In this document: piece by piece, positions 25,634 to 35,589 of the stretch
Layout: every line of letters begins with the position of its first letter
Position numbering within the stretch: the stretch's first letter is position 1
Source of the DNA: Paenibacillus andongensis
Lineage (GTDB): Bacteria; Bacillota; Bacilli; Paenibacillales; NBRC-103111
NCBI RefSeq assembly: GCF_025369935.1
Contig: NZ_CP104467.1
Location: 6,517,001-6,581,000 of the forward strand
Reading direction: 5' to 3'
Length of the DNA: 64,000 bases
Translations under genes and position numbers: made by a program
The notes under the pieces: model-generated
Database searches by the model: none
What the model saw: the letters and a program-made list of their open reading frames with translations, nothing else
What the model was told of the DNA's origin: nothing

Positions 25634-28051
25634 CTAGCTTATTAATCCAAATGGTTTGAATTCCGCCAATACATCTACAAATTCCCAAATTACACTTCCA
25701 TCAGTTGAAGTACCACTACTATGTGAAGGAGCCACTTTACCACTTTTGCCTGCTGTATTAGATTTATAAACTTTACCGTTCGAATATATGAATGTATTGA
25801 TTACATATGAAGTATCCGGAGCCCACGGAGTATCTTCTGCAGTCCCAGCCGCTGTGGAGACCCATCCTACATAGCTACCTGAAACTGGATTGGAGTTGTA
25901 TATGACCTGGCCTCGTCTATAACTTCCAGAAGTAGGTTGTGCTGTTAAGTTGTAATAGGGATCTACTAAACCGTCTATATAATTATTTATTTTTGTATGC
26001 TTTGGATGCTCTAGAATTTCTATTTTGGCCGTCCTAACAATATTATTGTTACATATAATTTCAGTTGCAGCAGATCTGGGATCGTTTGCATTTATTGCTT
26101 TCATCACTTTTTCAGACCTAAAGATATTTCCTTCTAGGATTAATGATTTACCGACAAACGAAGGCCACCAAAAATCGATCATAGTTCCAGCGTTTGTGGG
26201 ATTGTAGTTAAAGGAATTATTAATAAACATCACTTCACCACCGACATCTCTAAAAAAGAAGGCCGTATTTTCTTTACTAACAAAAGTGCTATCATTTACG
26301 TTTAGTAAAGAAATCTTTTTATTTTGATCAAATGTGAATAACGTATAACCATCCCACTCAAAGGAGCAATTGTTAAATTGATACTCTGCTTGAGGATTGT
26401 TTATTGTAGAAATTGCTCCAGGATTTTTAAATTTGCAGCTTGAATAATTTCCGGGAGGCAAACCAGTTACAACATTTTGTTCATGTTTAGTATTTACAAA
26501 TGAAACATTATTAAATAGCCATCCGTTCTTTGAAGTATTTGATACCCAAGTTAAGCCGCTGCCTTTAGGACCAGTGCCCTCAATCGTACAATTTGACAAC
26601 GTCTGTGGTTCAGTAGAAAATGATATCGTTGAGCCTAAATTTGCGAATGAACTATTGTAATCACTGTCATTTGAAAAGCTGCAATTGTCCAATTGAACAC
26701 AGTATGCTTTAGTTCTACTTATATTTAGAGGACTATTATGGAAAAAACAATTATTTACCAGAGCTTCTTTACTTCCTTGCGTTAGAATTATTTTGGAGCC
26801 ATAAAAATGATTATTTGATATAATCACTTCTGCCGCAACTAGACCACCCATGTCCCTGAAATCATTTCCATGTATTAGTGCCTTATCCACGTTCTCATTG
26901 ATTGCAAGTGTACCGCCTCTTACCGCATTATTGGTAATACTTATATGCCTTCCAGCTATCGCAATAATATTATAAGAAGCATTATCATGGATATTATTAC
27001 TATCTATATAAATATATTGATTAAAATCATACATATCTTCAATATCGATTGCACCCTGTGGGGCTGTTCCTTTGATATGATGAATCTCGCACTCTTTAAT
27101 GTAAACATACTTCGCACCATTAACACTTATTCCAAGTCTTCTACAATCATGTATATTACATTTTTCGATATATACCTGTTTAGCAAACTCTACAACTTTC
27201 AAGGTTATTGAACTTTGGCCAGCAGTAGGTACTGTATTCTGATGGATAATAAATTTTGCATAACTAGCGCCTAAAGGAACCTCTACTTCGTCAAAAAACT
27301 GTATATTCGTTTTAGCTGAATGGTATGTGTTATCATTATTGTAAAATACAAGGTCATACAGATTAGAGAGTATTCCAGTTCCTAATCCACCATAACTGCC
27401 GCCATACAGCCCGAAATAGCCCCACTTAGCAATATTAGCCTGATTCATATCTATTTTTAAAGTAGATCTAATTCTAGTTTCATCTACTACAAGCGAACCA
27501 TCAGTCAGGTTAATTCCGCCCTTCTCAAATTTACCATCGAAATTATAACCTGGAATCTGGCCATATAAACTTTCTAGCGAAATACCGTCACCTGTACAAT
27601 TAAAAATCTCTAGATTATCTATTAAAATGAACCTAATATTGGAGCCAATTATTGGGGTATTATCTACCCTAATACCATGTCCCCACTCATGGGTACTCGT
27701 TATCGTCGTATAGTCGTGTGCATTTCTATCGCCTTCAATTTTTCCATTGGTTATTCGACAGAATTGCTGATTTCTTTGAAGTAATATAATTGCGTAATTG
27801 GTCAAACCATTCGGCTTTATCTTTAACGTTGCGCCGTTGAGATTGAAGGTCATAAAACTTTGAGGTTCAATAGGGTTATTTTCATCTATCAAGTAGATTC
27901 CCTTTGGTAAAAGTGCTTCTGCATATCCCTGATCAAATGCAAACTTTAGTGCATCATTTATCCCCTTACTTGTTTTTATCGCATCCGTTCCATCATTCTT
28001 TATACCCCACCGAACTAACTCAATCATGTAAGCACTTCCTACATCCGCCAT
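25634..28051 (-). CDS. right-handed beta-helix protein without signal peptide
   Basis: 805 residues from the ATG at 28051 with GGGAGGTG eight bases upstream. Starts with a pectate-lyase-3-like segment (ELVRWGIKNDGTDAIKTSKG) followed by parallel beta-helix repeats rich in Asn/Ile/Gly, and a C-terminal region with short repeated Trp/Tyr motifs ('VIYNSNPVSGSYVGW', 'FIYSNGKVYKSNTAG') that look like carbohydrate-binding modules. No signal peptide is visible, unlike the divergent paralogue. It may be a polysaccharide lyase or a phage-tailspike-like depolymerase. It has its own terminator. Confidence 0.75.
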   Translation of the reverse strand: MADVGSAYMIELVRWGIKNDGTDAIKTSKGINDALKFAFDQGYAEALLPKGIYLIDENNPIEPQSFMTFNLNGATLKIKPNGLTNYAIILLQRNQQFCRITNGKIEGDRNAHDYTTITSTHEWGHGIRVDNTPIIGSNIRFILIDNLEIFNCTGDGISLESLYGQIPGYNFDGKFEKGGINLTDGSLVVDETRIRSTLKIDMNQANIAKWGYFGLYGGSYGGLGTGILSNLYDLVFYNNDNTYHSAKTNIQFFDEVEVPLGASYAKFIIHQNTVPTAGQSSITLKVVEFAKQVYIEKCNIHDCRRLGISVNGAKYVYIKECEIHHIKGTAPQGAIDIEDMYDFNQYIYIDSNNIHDNASYNIIAIAGRHISITNNAVRGGTLAINENVDKALIHGNDFRDMGGLVAAEVIISNNHFYGSKIILTQGSKEALVNNCFFHNSPLNISRTKAYCVQLDNCSFSNDSDYNSSFANLGSTISFSTEPQTLSNCTIEGTGPKGSGLTWVSNTSKNGWLFNNVSFVNTKHEQNVVTGLPPGNYSSCKFKNPGAISTINNPQAEYQFNNCSFEWDGYTLFTFDQNKKISLLNVNDSTFVSKENTAFFFRDVGGEVMFINNSFNYNPTNAGTMIDFWWPSFVGKSLILEGNIFRSEKVMKAINANDPRSAATEIICNNNIVRTAKIEILEHPKHTKINNYIDGLVDPYYNLTAQPTSGSYRRGQVIYNSNPVSGSYVGWVSTAAGTAEDTPWAPDTSYVINTFIYSNGKVYKSNTAGKSGKVAPSHSSGTSTDGSVIWEFVDVLAEFKPFGLIS

Positions 28052-28258
28052 CTTGCAAACACCTCCCTAATAGAAAGATATTCACTAGATAGCCAGAATG
28101 ATACCAAATCTTAATATTTGGTCATATGCACATGTATTTAAGAACTGAAATTACAACAAAATTTTAAAATCCATTTTATGACTTCTTTCGATAAATTTCC
28201 ATTTTTTTGGTGTACAATAGTACAAGTATTTAAATAACTTCACAAGGATGGTAAGAAA

Positions 28259-30415
28259 ATGACTAAAAAGGCAATAATAGCACTACTATTTTTCATGCTT
28301 TCTTTTCAAACTTTAATTGTTGAAGCTGTTTCCCCAGGAGACTCTACGCAAACAATAGGGCCCAGAACTTACAACTTAGAACTTTCCCGTTGGAATGTAT
28401 ATAATGACGGAACACATCCAATTGAAACGACCAATGGAATAAACAAAGCATTACAGTGGTCGAGCGAACAGGGATATCAAATCTTTAAAGTACCCACTGG
28501 CAAATATCTAATTAGTAAAGGAAATAAACCTAATGATCCACAAGCACAAATTAACATGGTTAGTAATATGACTTTCTTACTTGATGATTTAGCAATTATC
28601 CAAAAAGAAACGAATGGATATGAGAATTATCGAACCTTATATGTTGGCTATGGAGTAAATAATGCAACAATAAAAGGCGGTACGTATCAAGGAGATCGAG
28701 AAACTCATACTTATAGTCGGAAAGACACTGTTGGCAGTGCAGGAACCCATGAGTTTGGAAGCGGAATATCCGCGGAAGGCGCGTACAATTTAACTATAGA
28801 CGGAGTTAAGACAATTAATTTCACAGGTGATGGAATTACCATCGCTGGTTCGATCGTTGGAATCTCAGGCACCTACGGGAAAGACTATATTTATGGAGAT
28901 ATTGACGGTTCAGGCAAATTTATTAATTCGACATCAAAGATTAGACCTAAAATCGCAATGGACTTCACAAATCCCAACTATAAGGGGAGAAAGTATTTTG
29001 CTTTTGAGCAACCGCAAGGTGTCATGAGCAATAACTACGATGTCTTTTTCTATAATAGCGCTGGAACGTATTTATCTTCAGTTAAACAAGTCAGATTCGG
29101 AATTGATCTAGTTCAAATCCCGCAAGATGCTAAGAGCTTTTATCCTGTTTTTAGTTCTAATAGCATTGCTAAATTTTTTGTTAAATTGTTTAGCAACGAT
29201 GTTTCTAGAAATGTAACGATCAAGAATTCAGAGTTAGCGTTTAATAGAAGGCAAGGAATTTCACTTGTTGGTGTCGATGGCATTGAAATTAGTAACAATA
29301 AAATTCATGACATCAAAGGTACTGCACCACAGTATGGAATTGATTCAGAGGCTGGAGGCTTTTTCCCCAACAATAACCTTACTATTATTAATAATCACTT
29401 TTATAACAATAAAGGGGGAGACATTGTATTTGCTGATGGAGATACAGCTTCAATAAGCAATAATCTATTTGAGAGCGAAAAAGGAGTATACATTTATAAG
29501 GCCTTTCCAAATACCGTCATTAAAAATAACACTTTTAATAATGGTGGACTTACAATGGGCGGTACGGGAACTGCGGATTTAAACAAATTTAGTAACGCCG
29601 AAGTTAATCTAAACGCTACAAGCAATACATTAACAAATGCTACTTTCATTAATAGTAATTTAAACTTAAATAATACGGATCCCTTTGGATCAAAAGTAGA
29701 GAATATAACAATGACCAATACGGATTCATCCGTATTCACTTCTCTAAATGTTGGTAATCATCCCGTTCATCTTTCGAATATTACCATACAAGGATCAACA
29801 AAGCTTTCAACGTTAGGCGGGAAAGGAACCGCTCAAAGCATCTATGATAATGTCTACGTCCAAGATTATAATGCATACAATGGTACTACACTTCCAGCTG
29901 GTACTTATAATAATTGCAAATTTTCGTCCACAACTAAAGAGTCTGTTGGTTTAAGTATTAATCAATCAGGTAAATATGCTTTCAACAATTGTTCTTTTAA
30001 TGCTTTAGGTAAGATATTTACAATGAATAGTTTGTATGGGGTACCTGATATCACTTTTAACAATTCTAATTTTAATATTTCCAAAGATGTTGGTTACGCG
30101 GCTGCAATTTATGTACAAGGAGCAAACCAGTTATCGATTCTAAACAGCACGTTTACTGCTAAAAATCTTACTCTTAATAATACGCCTTATATCAAAATAG
30201 GATCATTGGGTGGCGCAACGAAACCAACTCAAGTCAAATCCTTTACATTCAGGAATAGCACAATAATAACGAATAAAGCTCTACACGGAATAAACTCAAT
30301 GGATGCAGGAACAGGAGCACCAGCCTATACGATTTCCAACAATATTTTTCAAGTTGCAAAGTTAATTTTAAAAACAAACGACATTAAAAATAAAAATGAA
30401 GAGTTGTCTCAGTAA
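28259..30415 (+). CDS. secreted right-handed beta-helix protein
   Basis: 718 residues with a clear signal peptide (MTKKAIIALLFFMLSFQTLI, cleavage near AVS). The mature start 'LSRWNVYNDGTHPIETTNGI' matches the head of the neighbouring 805-residue protein, so the two are divergent paralogues. Long beta-helix with Asn-rich turns. Lacks the C-terminal Trp/Tyr module. Probable matrix polysaccharide lyase, hydrolase or structural glycan-binding protein. Confidence 0.75.
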   Translation: MTKKAIIALLFFMLSFQTLIVEAVSPGDSTQTIGPRTYNLELSRWNVYNDGTHPIETTNGINKALQWSSEQGYQIFKVPTGKYLISKGNKPNDPQAQINMVSNMTFLLDDLAIIQKETNGYENYRTLYVGYGVNNATIKGGTYQGDRETHTYSRKDTVGSAGTHEFGSGISAEGAYNLTIDGVKTINFTGDGITIAGSIVGISGTYGKDYIYGDIDGSGKFINSTSKIRPKIAMDFTNPNYKGRKYFAFEQPQGVMSNNYDVFFYNSAGTYLSSVKQVRFGIDLVQIPQDAKSFYPVFSSNSIAKFFVKLFSNDVSRNVTIKNSELAFNRRQGISLVGVDGIEISNNKIHDIKGTAPQYGIDSEAGGFFPNNNLTIINNHFYNNKGGDIVFADGDTASISNNLFESEKGVYIYKAFPNTVIKNNTFNNGGLTMGGTGTADLNKFSNAEVNLNATSNTLTNATFINSNLNLNNTDPFGSKVENITMTNTDSSVFTSLNVGNHPVHLSNITIQGSTKLSTLGGKGTAQSIYDNVYVQDYNAYNGTTLPAGTYNNCKFSSTTKESVGLSINQSGKYAFNNCSFNALGKIFTMNSLYGVPDITFNNSNFNISKDVGYAAAIYVQGANQLSILNSTFTAKNLTLNNTPYIKIGSLGGATKPTQVKSFTFRNSTIITNKALHGINSMDAGTGAPAYTISNNIFQVAKLILKTNDIKNKNEELSQ

Positions 30416-30420
30416 TAAAA

Positions 30421-30453
30421 ATCCCCCGCCAGCCAATACAGCCAGTGGGGGAT
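30421..30453. terminator. bidirectional terminator
   Basis: ATCCCCC and GGGGGAT arms with a CCAGCC inner pair. The T-run is best on the minus strand, ending the second polysaccharide operon, but the hairpin also lies directly after the secreted beta-helix gene. Confidence 0.8.
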
Positions 30454-30466
30454 TACTTCTAGTTAC

Positions 30467-31621
30467 CTATACAATTTGTTCATTTATCTCGTTTAATCGA
30501 TTGCTATTTGAAGTCATCTTTTTCTTAGTTGTCAGTATTTTACCCAATAAAATAGATGGCTTCTCAATTAAGTAATACATGATTCCAGCTAAAACAAAGG
30601 AAGCGAAGAACGATAAAACTAGTATTAACCAAATTGGAAATTTCCCGTAAAATACATTAATCAAGGTTAAAAAGGCTGGCAAATGAAAGAGATAAAGGCT
30701 ATACGATGTCTTACCTACAAAATGTATCGGCTTGAAAAGCAGCAGCCTTCTAATAATTGCTGTATTAATGCTATAGACAATGAAGACAGAACTCCCAACA
30801 GCTATTGCCCAATCGTTAATAATTGTAAGATGGGCATAAACAACATTGGGTAAGAACCACCACGAATACGTATAACAAAGGATGGCTGCAAGCAGTATGG
30901 TTAACTTTACCATTTTTGATAATTTAGTATATAGACTCTTTAGATAGTCTCTATGCTTAGCTAATAAAGCACCCAGGATGAAAAATCCAATATAGTGTAA
31001 GGTAATCAGATAGGTTGGATTTACATGTAAAACATTAAAAACAAAATACCAAATTAAAAAATAAAGGACTGTGCAAGCCAGACCTATCATTATACTTTTT
31101 TTCCAACTGAGCTTTATCAAAAAATACATCAAGAATGGAAAAATAATAGATATTCTCATCTCGTGAATGAGAGACCATACAACAGGATTATAATTTTGAC
31201 TTTGGAAGTCACCCAAAAAGATCATATGACTTATTAATGATTCAATTGAAAAAGGACTAGCCCATGTATTATTAATCGCTTTATCTAACCCTACTAATGG
31301 CATACGGGAAAACATACTCATTAGGACAATGGAAAGCAATATTGATGCTAAATACGGAAGATAAATTCGGCATATCCGTTTTATCAAATAATCTTTGTAC
31401 TTAGGCGTCTTATCTTTGTAATAGGATAACGAAAGCACAAACCCACTAAGCACAAAAAATAAAATTACTGCCTCGTGCCCACTCCAAAAAACATGAAACG
31501 GAGTGTTCTTAAGCTTCTCAAGTAGGTAAGCGCTAGGAATGGCAAGGAATAAATGAGAAATTAATACAGACGATGAAGCTAATCCTCTTAAAGAATCTAA
31601 TTCATCAAATCGGTTATTCAC
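30467..31621 (-). CDS. acyltransferase 3 family protein (third of three)
   Basis: 384 residues, about ten membrane segments. 'FDELDSLRGLASSSVLISHL' has the family Arg, and 'VWSLIHEMRISIIFPFLMY' is the second conserved block. Transfers acetyl or other acyl groups to sugar hydroxyls from the cytosolic face. Last gene of the operon. A close relative of the next gene, so likely a local duplicate. Confidence 0.9.
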   Translation of the reverse strand: MNNRFDELDSLRGLASSSVLISHLFLAIPSAYLLEKLKNTPFHVFWSGHEAVILFFVLSGFVLSLSYYKDKTPKYKDYLIKRICRIYLPYLASILLSIVLMSMFSRMPLVGLDKAINNTWASPFSIESLISHMIFLGDFQSQNYNPVVWSLIHEMRISIIFPFLMYFLIKLSWKKSIMIGLACTVLYFLIWYFVFNVLHVNPTYLITLHYIGFFILGALLAKHRDYLKSLYTKLSKMVKLTILLAAILCYTYSWWFLPNVVYAHLTIINDWAIAVGSSVFIVYSINTAIIRRLLLFKPIHFVGKTSYSLYLFHLPAFLTLINVFYGKFPIWLILVLSFFASFVLAGIMYYLIEKPSILLGKILTTKKKMTSNSNRLNEINEQIV

Positions 31622-31662
31622 ATAATACCTCCATGAGAAATGGATTTATTAGCCATTATAAA

Positions 31663-32835
31663 TTAATTAAATTCCTTTTCAATTCCATTATTAAAATGAG
31701 GCTTTGATCTTATGAATAGATTACTTGTTAGAGTCTTGCCTAATTGGATGGATGGCCTTTCTATCAGATGATACATGCCAACCGAGATAGCTAAACTAAC
31801 AAATAATGTAAGAAGGAAAACACACCACAATGGAAGTATATTGTGCAAGCTGTAAACGGCTGTAAATAAAACTACAACATGTATCAAATAAAGGCTGTAT
31901 GATATTTTACCTAAATAGTTAATCAGATAATTCATTAGCAATCTAGAAAAAAGACTTGAGTTAAGGGCAAATATGATTATAATAACGGCTCCGCCTGTTA
32001 CTGCCCAAGAGTCAATAACCGTTCTGTAAAATGGTGATATCTGTGGATATAAAAACCGCTTAATTCCAAAAGAAGGATGTATGAATAAATAGGTAATAAG
32101 ACCACTTACGAATAATATGATCTTAAACGTTTTAGTAAGAAGAGAAAATTTATTTGCAATAGGTATTCTGTATTTAGCAAGTAGTGCGCCTACAATAAAC
32201 ATGGCAGTGTAATTAAGTGTAGCTACAAGTTCTGTCCCAGTGTTAGAGGGTTTCGATAGCTGATAGACGATAATTCCTATTATGCTAAATAATAGACTTA
32301 GCGCTAACCCTTTTTTCCAGTCCAGTCTGACTATTACTAACATTAATAATGGGAAAATGATTGAAATTCTCATTTCGTGTAGTAGAGACCATATAACAGG
32401 GTCTAGATTACTAAGGAATGTACCCATTAATAGGGCATGATCCTTAAGAACTTCCATGTTTATTGGAGATACCCAATAGGAATTGAACCATTCACTGTAT
32501 CCTTTTAATTGCCCTTTATAAAATAATTCTCTACAACCAATTACAACGATTACCGTAAATAAGTATGGCAAATATATTCGACAAATCCTTTTTACTATAA
32601 AAGATAAATAACTTGACTGTTTATTATTAAAATATGGCAATGACAAAACAAACCCACTTAACACAAAGAATAATACGACAGATTCTCCACCAGAGATTAA
32701 TAAACGAAACGGGCTGTACTCAAAGATGATTTTTGAAAACTTATTTCCCGGTACCATCAGATACATATGTAAAAATAAAACGAAAATTGCAGCAAGACCT
32801 CTCAATGAATCAAGCTCTTCCAAACGATTTTTCAT
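31663..32835 (-). CDS. acyltransferase 3 family protein (second of three)
   Basis: 390 residues from the ATG at 32835 with GAGGTG upstream. 'LEELDSLRGLAAIFVLFLHM' and 'VIWSLLHEMRISIIFPLLML' are nearly the same as in the following gene. Multi-pass membrane protein. The duplicated pair suggests two O-acylation steps on the exopolysaccharide or a recent copy. Confidence 0.9.
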   Translation of the reverse strand: MKNRLEELDSLRGLAAIFVLFLHMYLMVPGNKFSKIIFEYSPFRLLISGGESVVLFFVLSGFVLSLPYFNNKQSSYLSFIVKRICRIYLPYLFTVIVVIGCRELFYKGQLKGYSEWFNSYWVSPINMEVLKDHALLMGTFLSNLDPVIWSLLHEMRISIIFPLLMLVIVRLDWKKGLALSLLFSIIGIIVYQLSKPSNTGTELVATLNYTAMFIVGALLAKYRIPIANKFSLLTKTFKIILFVSGLITYLFIHPSFGIKRFLYPQISPFYRTVIDSWAVTGGAVIIIIFALNSSLFSRLLMNYLINYLGKISYSLYLIHVVVLFTAVYSLHNILPLWCVFLLTLFVSLAISVGMYHLIERPSIQLGKTLTSNLFIRSKPHFNNGIEKEFN

Positions 32836-32868
32836 TAAACACCTCAATTTAAATTTTTTTGCACCGTA

Positions 32869-33978
32869 TTAACGCTCCAACCTATTGCCTATAGGTTCCA
32901 GAGAAACAGACTTCCTCACGCTTTTATTTTTCTGTCCGAGTAATAAGGATGAGATAGGAGTCCTTTTAATAAGTTCAACGCACCAGTATGAGACAGTTAG
33001 AGTTAGAAGTGTGCTTAGTATTATAAAAAATAGATTTGAGAAGAAAACCGATGACAACATAAAAATAACCTTTATAACAGCCACATGAATGAGATAAATA
33101 CCAAAGGAATTTCGATATAGGGATGTTATTGATTTCAGTTTATATGTCATTCCCAATTTTACGAGTAGTGCCAAAGATGTAAGAGAATAGATCATGACAG
33201 TTACTCTAAAATAGCCCATTAATTCCATTTGTTTATTTATTACAAAGCCTATATAAGCATCAGCAATTAATGCGATTGCAGAAATTACATAAATAGTAAC
33301 AAAGAAAGCTGTTGACTTTGATTGTACAAATTCAAGTAATTTCGGATAATATTGTGCCGCGCATACGCCTAAACAGAAGTAACCCATCCAAACAACAAAG
33401 GTAGATTGCAAGATTGAGCTCGCGGATCCAACTAAATCCTTGCTGAATACTTCCCCCACTAATAAAGCTTGATATCCAACATACATTAAAATGTTTATAA
33501 GCAAGATACTGATTACTATTTTCTTACTACCAACAAGTTTCATTATCAATGGCAAGAGGACAAACATCTGAAACAGAAGGGGGATATAATAAAGCTGGTA
33601 GAAGGGGCCATTACCTGTTAGAAAAATCATAATGATGCCTTTATAATTACTGGAGAAAGATAGGAACAAGAATAAGCCCAAACTAGTCCAAGCTAGGTAA
33701 GGAACAATTAAATCCTTTATTTTTCCTTTGATTAATTGCGAATAACTATTCTTCTTATAACTGTGAAAAGCTAACACGCCAGAAACAAATAAAAATGCCG
33801 GCACACAAAACCGGCTCAATTGATTCAATATAATACTAGAAAGAAATGTGAATTGATCTGGCAACATCTTCGTCAATGTAATACTAGTCACATGGATAAC
33901 AATAACCGCGATTACAGCTATAGCTCTGACAAAATCTAATTCTGGAAATCTGTTATTGCCCTGTACCATTGTCGTCAT
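32869..33978 (-). CDS. acyltransferase 3 family protein, WecH-like (first of three)
   Basis: 369 residues from the ATG at 33978 with GGGGGTG upstream; a GTG at 33987 is possible. 'FPELDFVRAIAVIAVIVIHV' places it in acyltransferase 3, but the sequence is closer to the WecH/OafB type than the two that follow. Ten or so membrane segments. Confidence 0.88.
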   Translation of the reverse strand: MTTMVQGNNRFPELDFVRAIAVIAVIVIHVTSITLTKMLPDQFTFLSSIILNQLSRFCVPAFLFVSGVLAFHSYKKNSYSQLIKGKIKDLIVPYLAWTSLGLFLFLSFSSNYKGIIMIFLTGNGPFYQLYYIPLLFQMFVLLPLIMKLVGSKKIVISILLINILMYVGYQALLVGEVFSKDLVGSASSILQSTFVVWMGYFCLGVCAAQYYPKLLEFVQSKSTAFFVTIYVISAIALIADAYIGFVINKQMELMGYFRVTVMIYSLTSLALLVKLGMTYKLKSITSLYRNSFGIYLIHVAVIKVIFMLSSVFFSNLFFIILSTLLTLTVSYWCVELIKRTPISSLLLGQKNKSVRKSVSLEPIGNRLER

Positions 33979-34012
33979 GGCATTCACCCCCGATATTGAA
34001 ATTAAAAATCAA

Positions 34013-35569
34013 TTATAAATCTTTTTGTTTTAAGCGCACTGTAACCAATCGCATTTTAGATTTTCCAATCAGATTACCGAGCAAATTTCTAAAATAAGCG
34101 AATTCCTCGTTTTTCCTAAAAATGATGTAATAAATAACATTTATCAGAATGATATTGATGATACAGTTCCCCGATAAGGCATATATACTTTTGATATCTT
34201 TCAACGGTATTGTTGCCAAATAAGTGATTGTTAAAGGAATGAATCCGATTAGAAGGTATTTTATATACATTTTAAAATACTCCACTAAACTGACTTTAAA
34301 AATATACTTATAAACCATTTTTGGTTTCACCCAAAATATAACAGTCACATTACTTAATAAAGTTCCTAAAAGCACACCAGGCAACCCTATTAAATTAACA
34401 AAGACAATGGATGTACTTAAATTGATAGCTGCCTCAACCAGTGGGGCATACCGATCTTGGACATAGATCCCTCCCCCTTCTTTAAAACGTTCAACAGAAC
34501 CGCGCATTAAAAAGAAATAGAAATTTATGACTAGCAAGATAATAGTCAACGGATCAAGTAACTGGCTATCACCTAACCATAACCGTACGAATTGTTCAAT
34601 CGTATTCAGTAGTGAAATGGCTGCAAAGGAAACTAGCCAGAAACTTAAGAAGAACAGCCTCTTATGGACTCTATAAGCCGAACCTTTATCTCCCTCTACC
34701 AATAAATTACCAACGCTAGCTGAGACGCCTGAAAGCGAGCTGGAAATCAAACCTTGAGCTGCGCCTAGGATCATACTATAACTGTTAAATATGCCTACAA
34801 CCGTTAAATTAATAAAAGCAGAAATAACTACATTACCAGTCCCTAACACTAAAATGCCGCCAATCTTATGCATAAACAATGCTTTGACATTTTTAATTAA
34901 CGAAATTCTTTCCTCGGTGTTTATTCTCCCCACTGTCTTCTTAATCCAAGGATATTTTTTGTCTATGTATAAATTCATAAATAAAAAATAGAGTACACTA
35001 ACCACAATTTGAACAATTAAAAATACATATAAACTTGGATAAAGTTTCAACATTGATAACTGTAGAATAGACACTAATAATTTGCTGGCCGTAGTTCCTA
35101 TAGATACTTTATAACCTTCTTGTGCCACATTTAAAATGCAAATTTTATACGAAAAAAAGTAACTAATCAGTGTATTTATCAAAAATAATAGAAAATATAG
35201 CTGTGCATCCAGTAAGTTAATTTGGTCTTTTATAAAAAGCTGCAAAAAGAAAGTCATGATTATGCCAAGAGCAAAAATGATAAACCCAACGTTGTTATAA
35301 AATTTGGAATAAAAGTTCAAATAACCCTTGACCTTTACTTGATCATTTTCTGCAAAGGGCTTATATAAGGAATATATAATAGCACTCCCTATACCAAGTT
35401 CCACTATGGAGAGTAATCCTATAATATTGGTATATAACGAGGTTAAGCCTAGCAATTCATTACCCAGTGAATCTAGGAAAGCTTTTCTAACAATGAATGA
35501 TGGTAAAAGCCCTAGCATGAAGGTTAATAAATTTACGATAACGTTTATACTTGCCTTTCGAACTCTCAT
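34013..35569 (-). CDS. Wzx-type polysaccharide flippase
   Basis: 518 residues, about 12-14 membrane segments. Oligosaccharide flippase family of the MOP superfamily with the N-terminal 'SFIVRKAFLDSLGNELLGLT' and 'GIGSAIIYSLYKPFAENDQ'. It flips lipid-linked repeats outward. It is the only flippase seen in the window, so it should serve the eps operon, which has the polymerase. Confidence 0.9.
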   Translation of the reverse strand: MRVRKASINVIVNLLTFMLGLLPSFIVRKAFLDSLGNELLGLTSLYTNIIGLLSIVELGIGSAIIYSLYKPFAENDQVKVKGYLNFYSKFYNNVGFIIFALGIIMTFFLQLFIKDQINLLDAQLYFLLFLINTLISYFFSYKICILNVAQEGYKVSIGTTASKLLVSILQLSMLKLYPSLYVFLIVQIVVSVLYFLFMNLYIDKKYPWIKKTVGRINTEERISLIKNVKALFMHKIGGILVLGTGNVVISAFINLTVVGIFNSYSMILGAAQGLISSSLSGVSASVGNLLVEGDKGSAYRVHKRLFFLSFWLVSFAAISLLNTIEQFVRLWLGDSQLLDPLTIILLVINFYFFLMRGSVERFKEGGGIYVQDRYAPLVEAAINLSTSIVFVNLIGLPGVLLGTLLSNVTVIFWVKPKMVYKYIFKVSLVEYFKMYIKYLLIGFIPLTITYLATIPLKDIKSIYALSGNCIINIILINVIYYIIFRKNEEFAYFRNLLGNLIGKSKMRLVTVRLKQKDL

Positions 35570-35589
35570 TATTAGCTCACCATCTTTGA

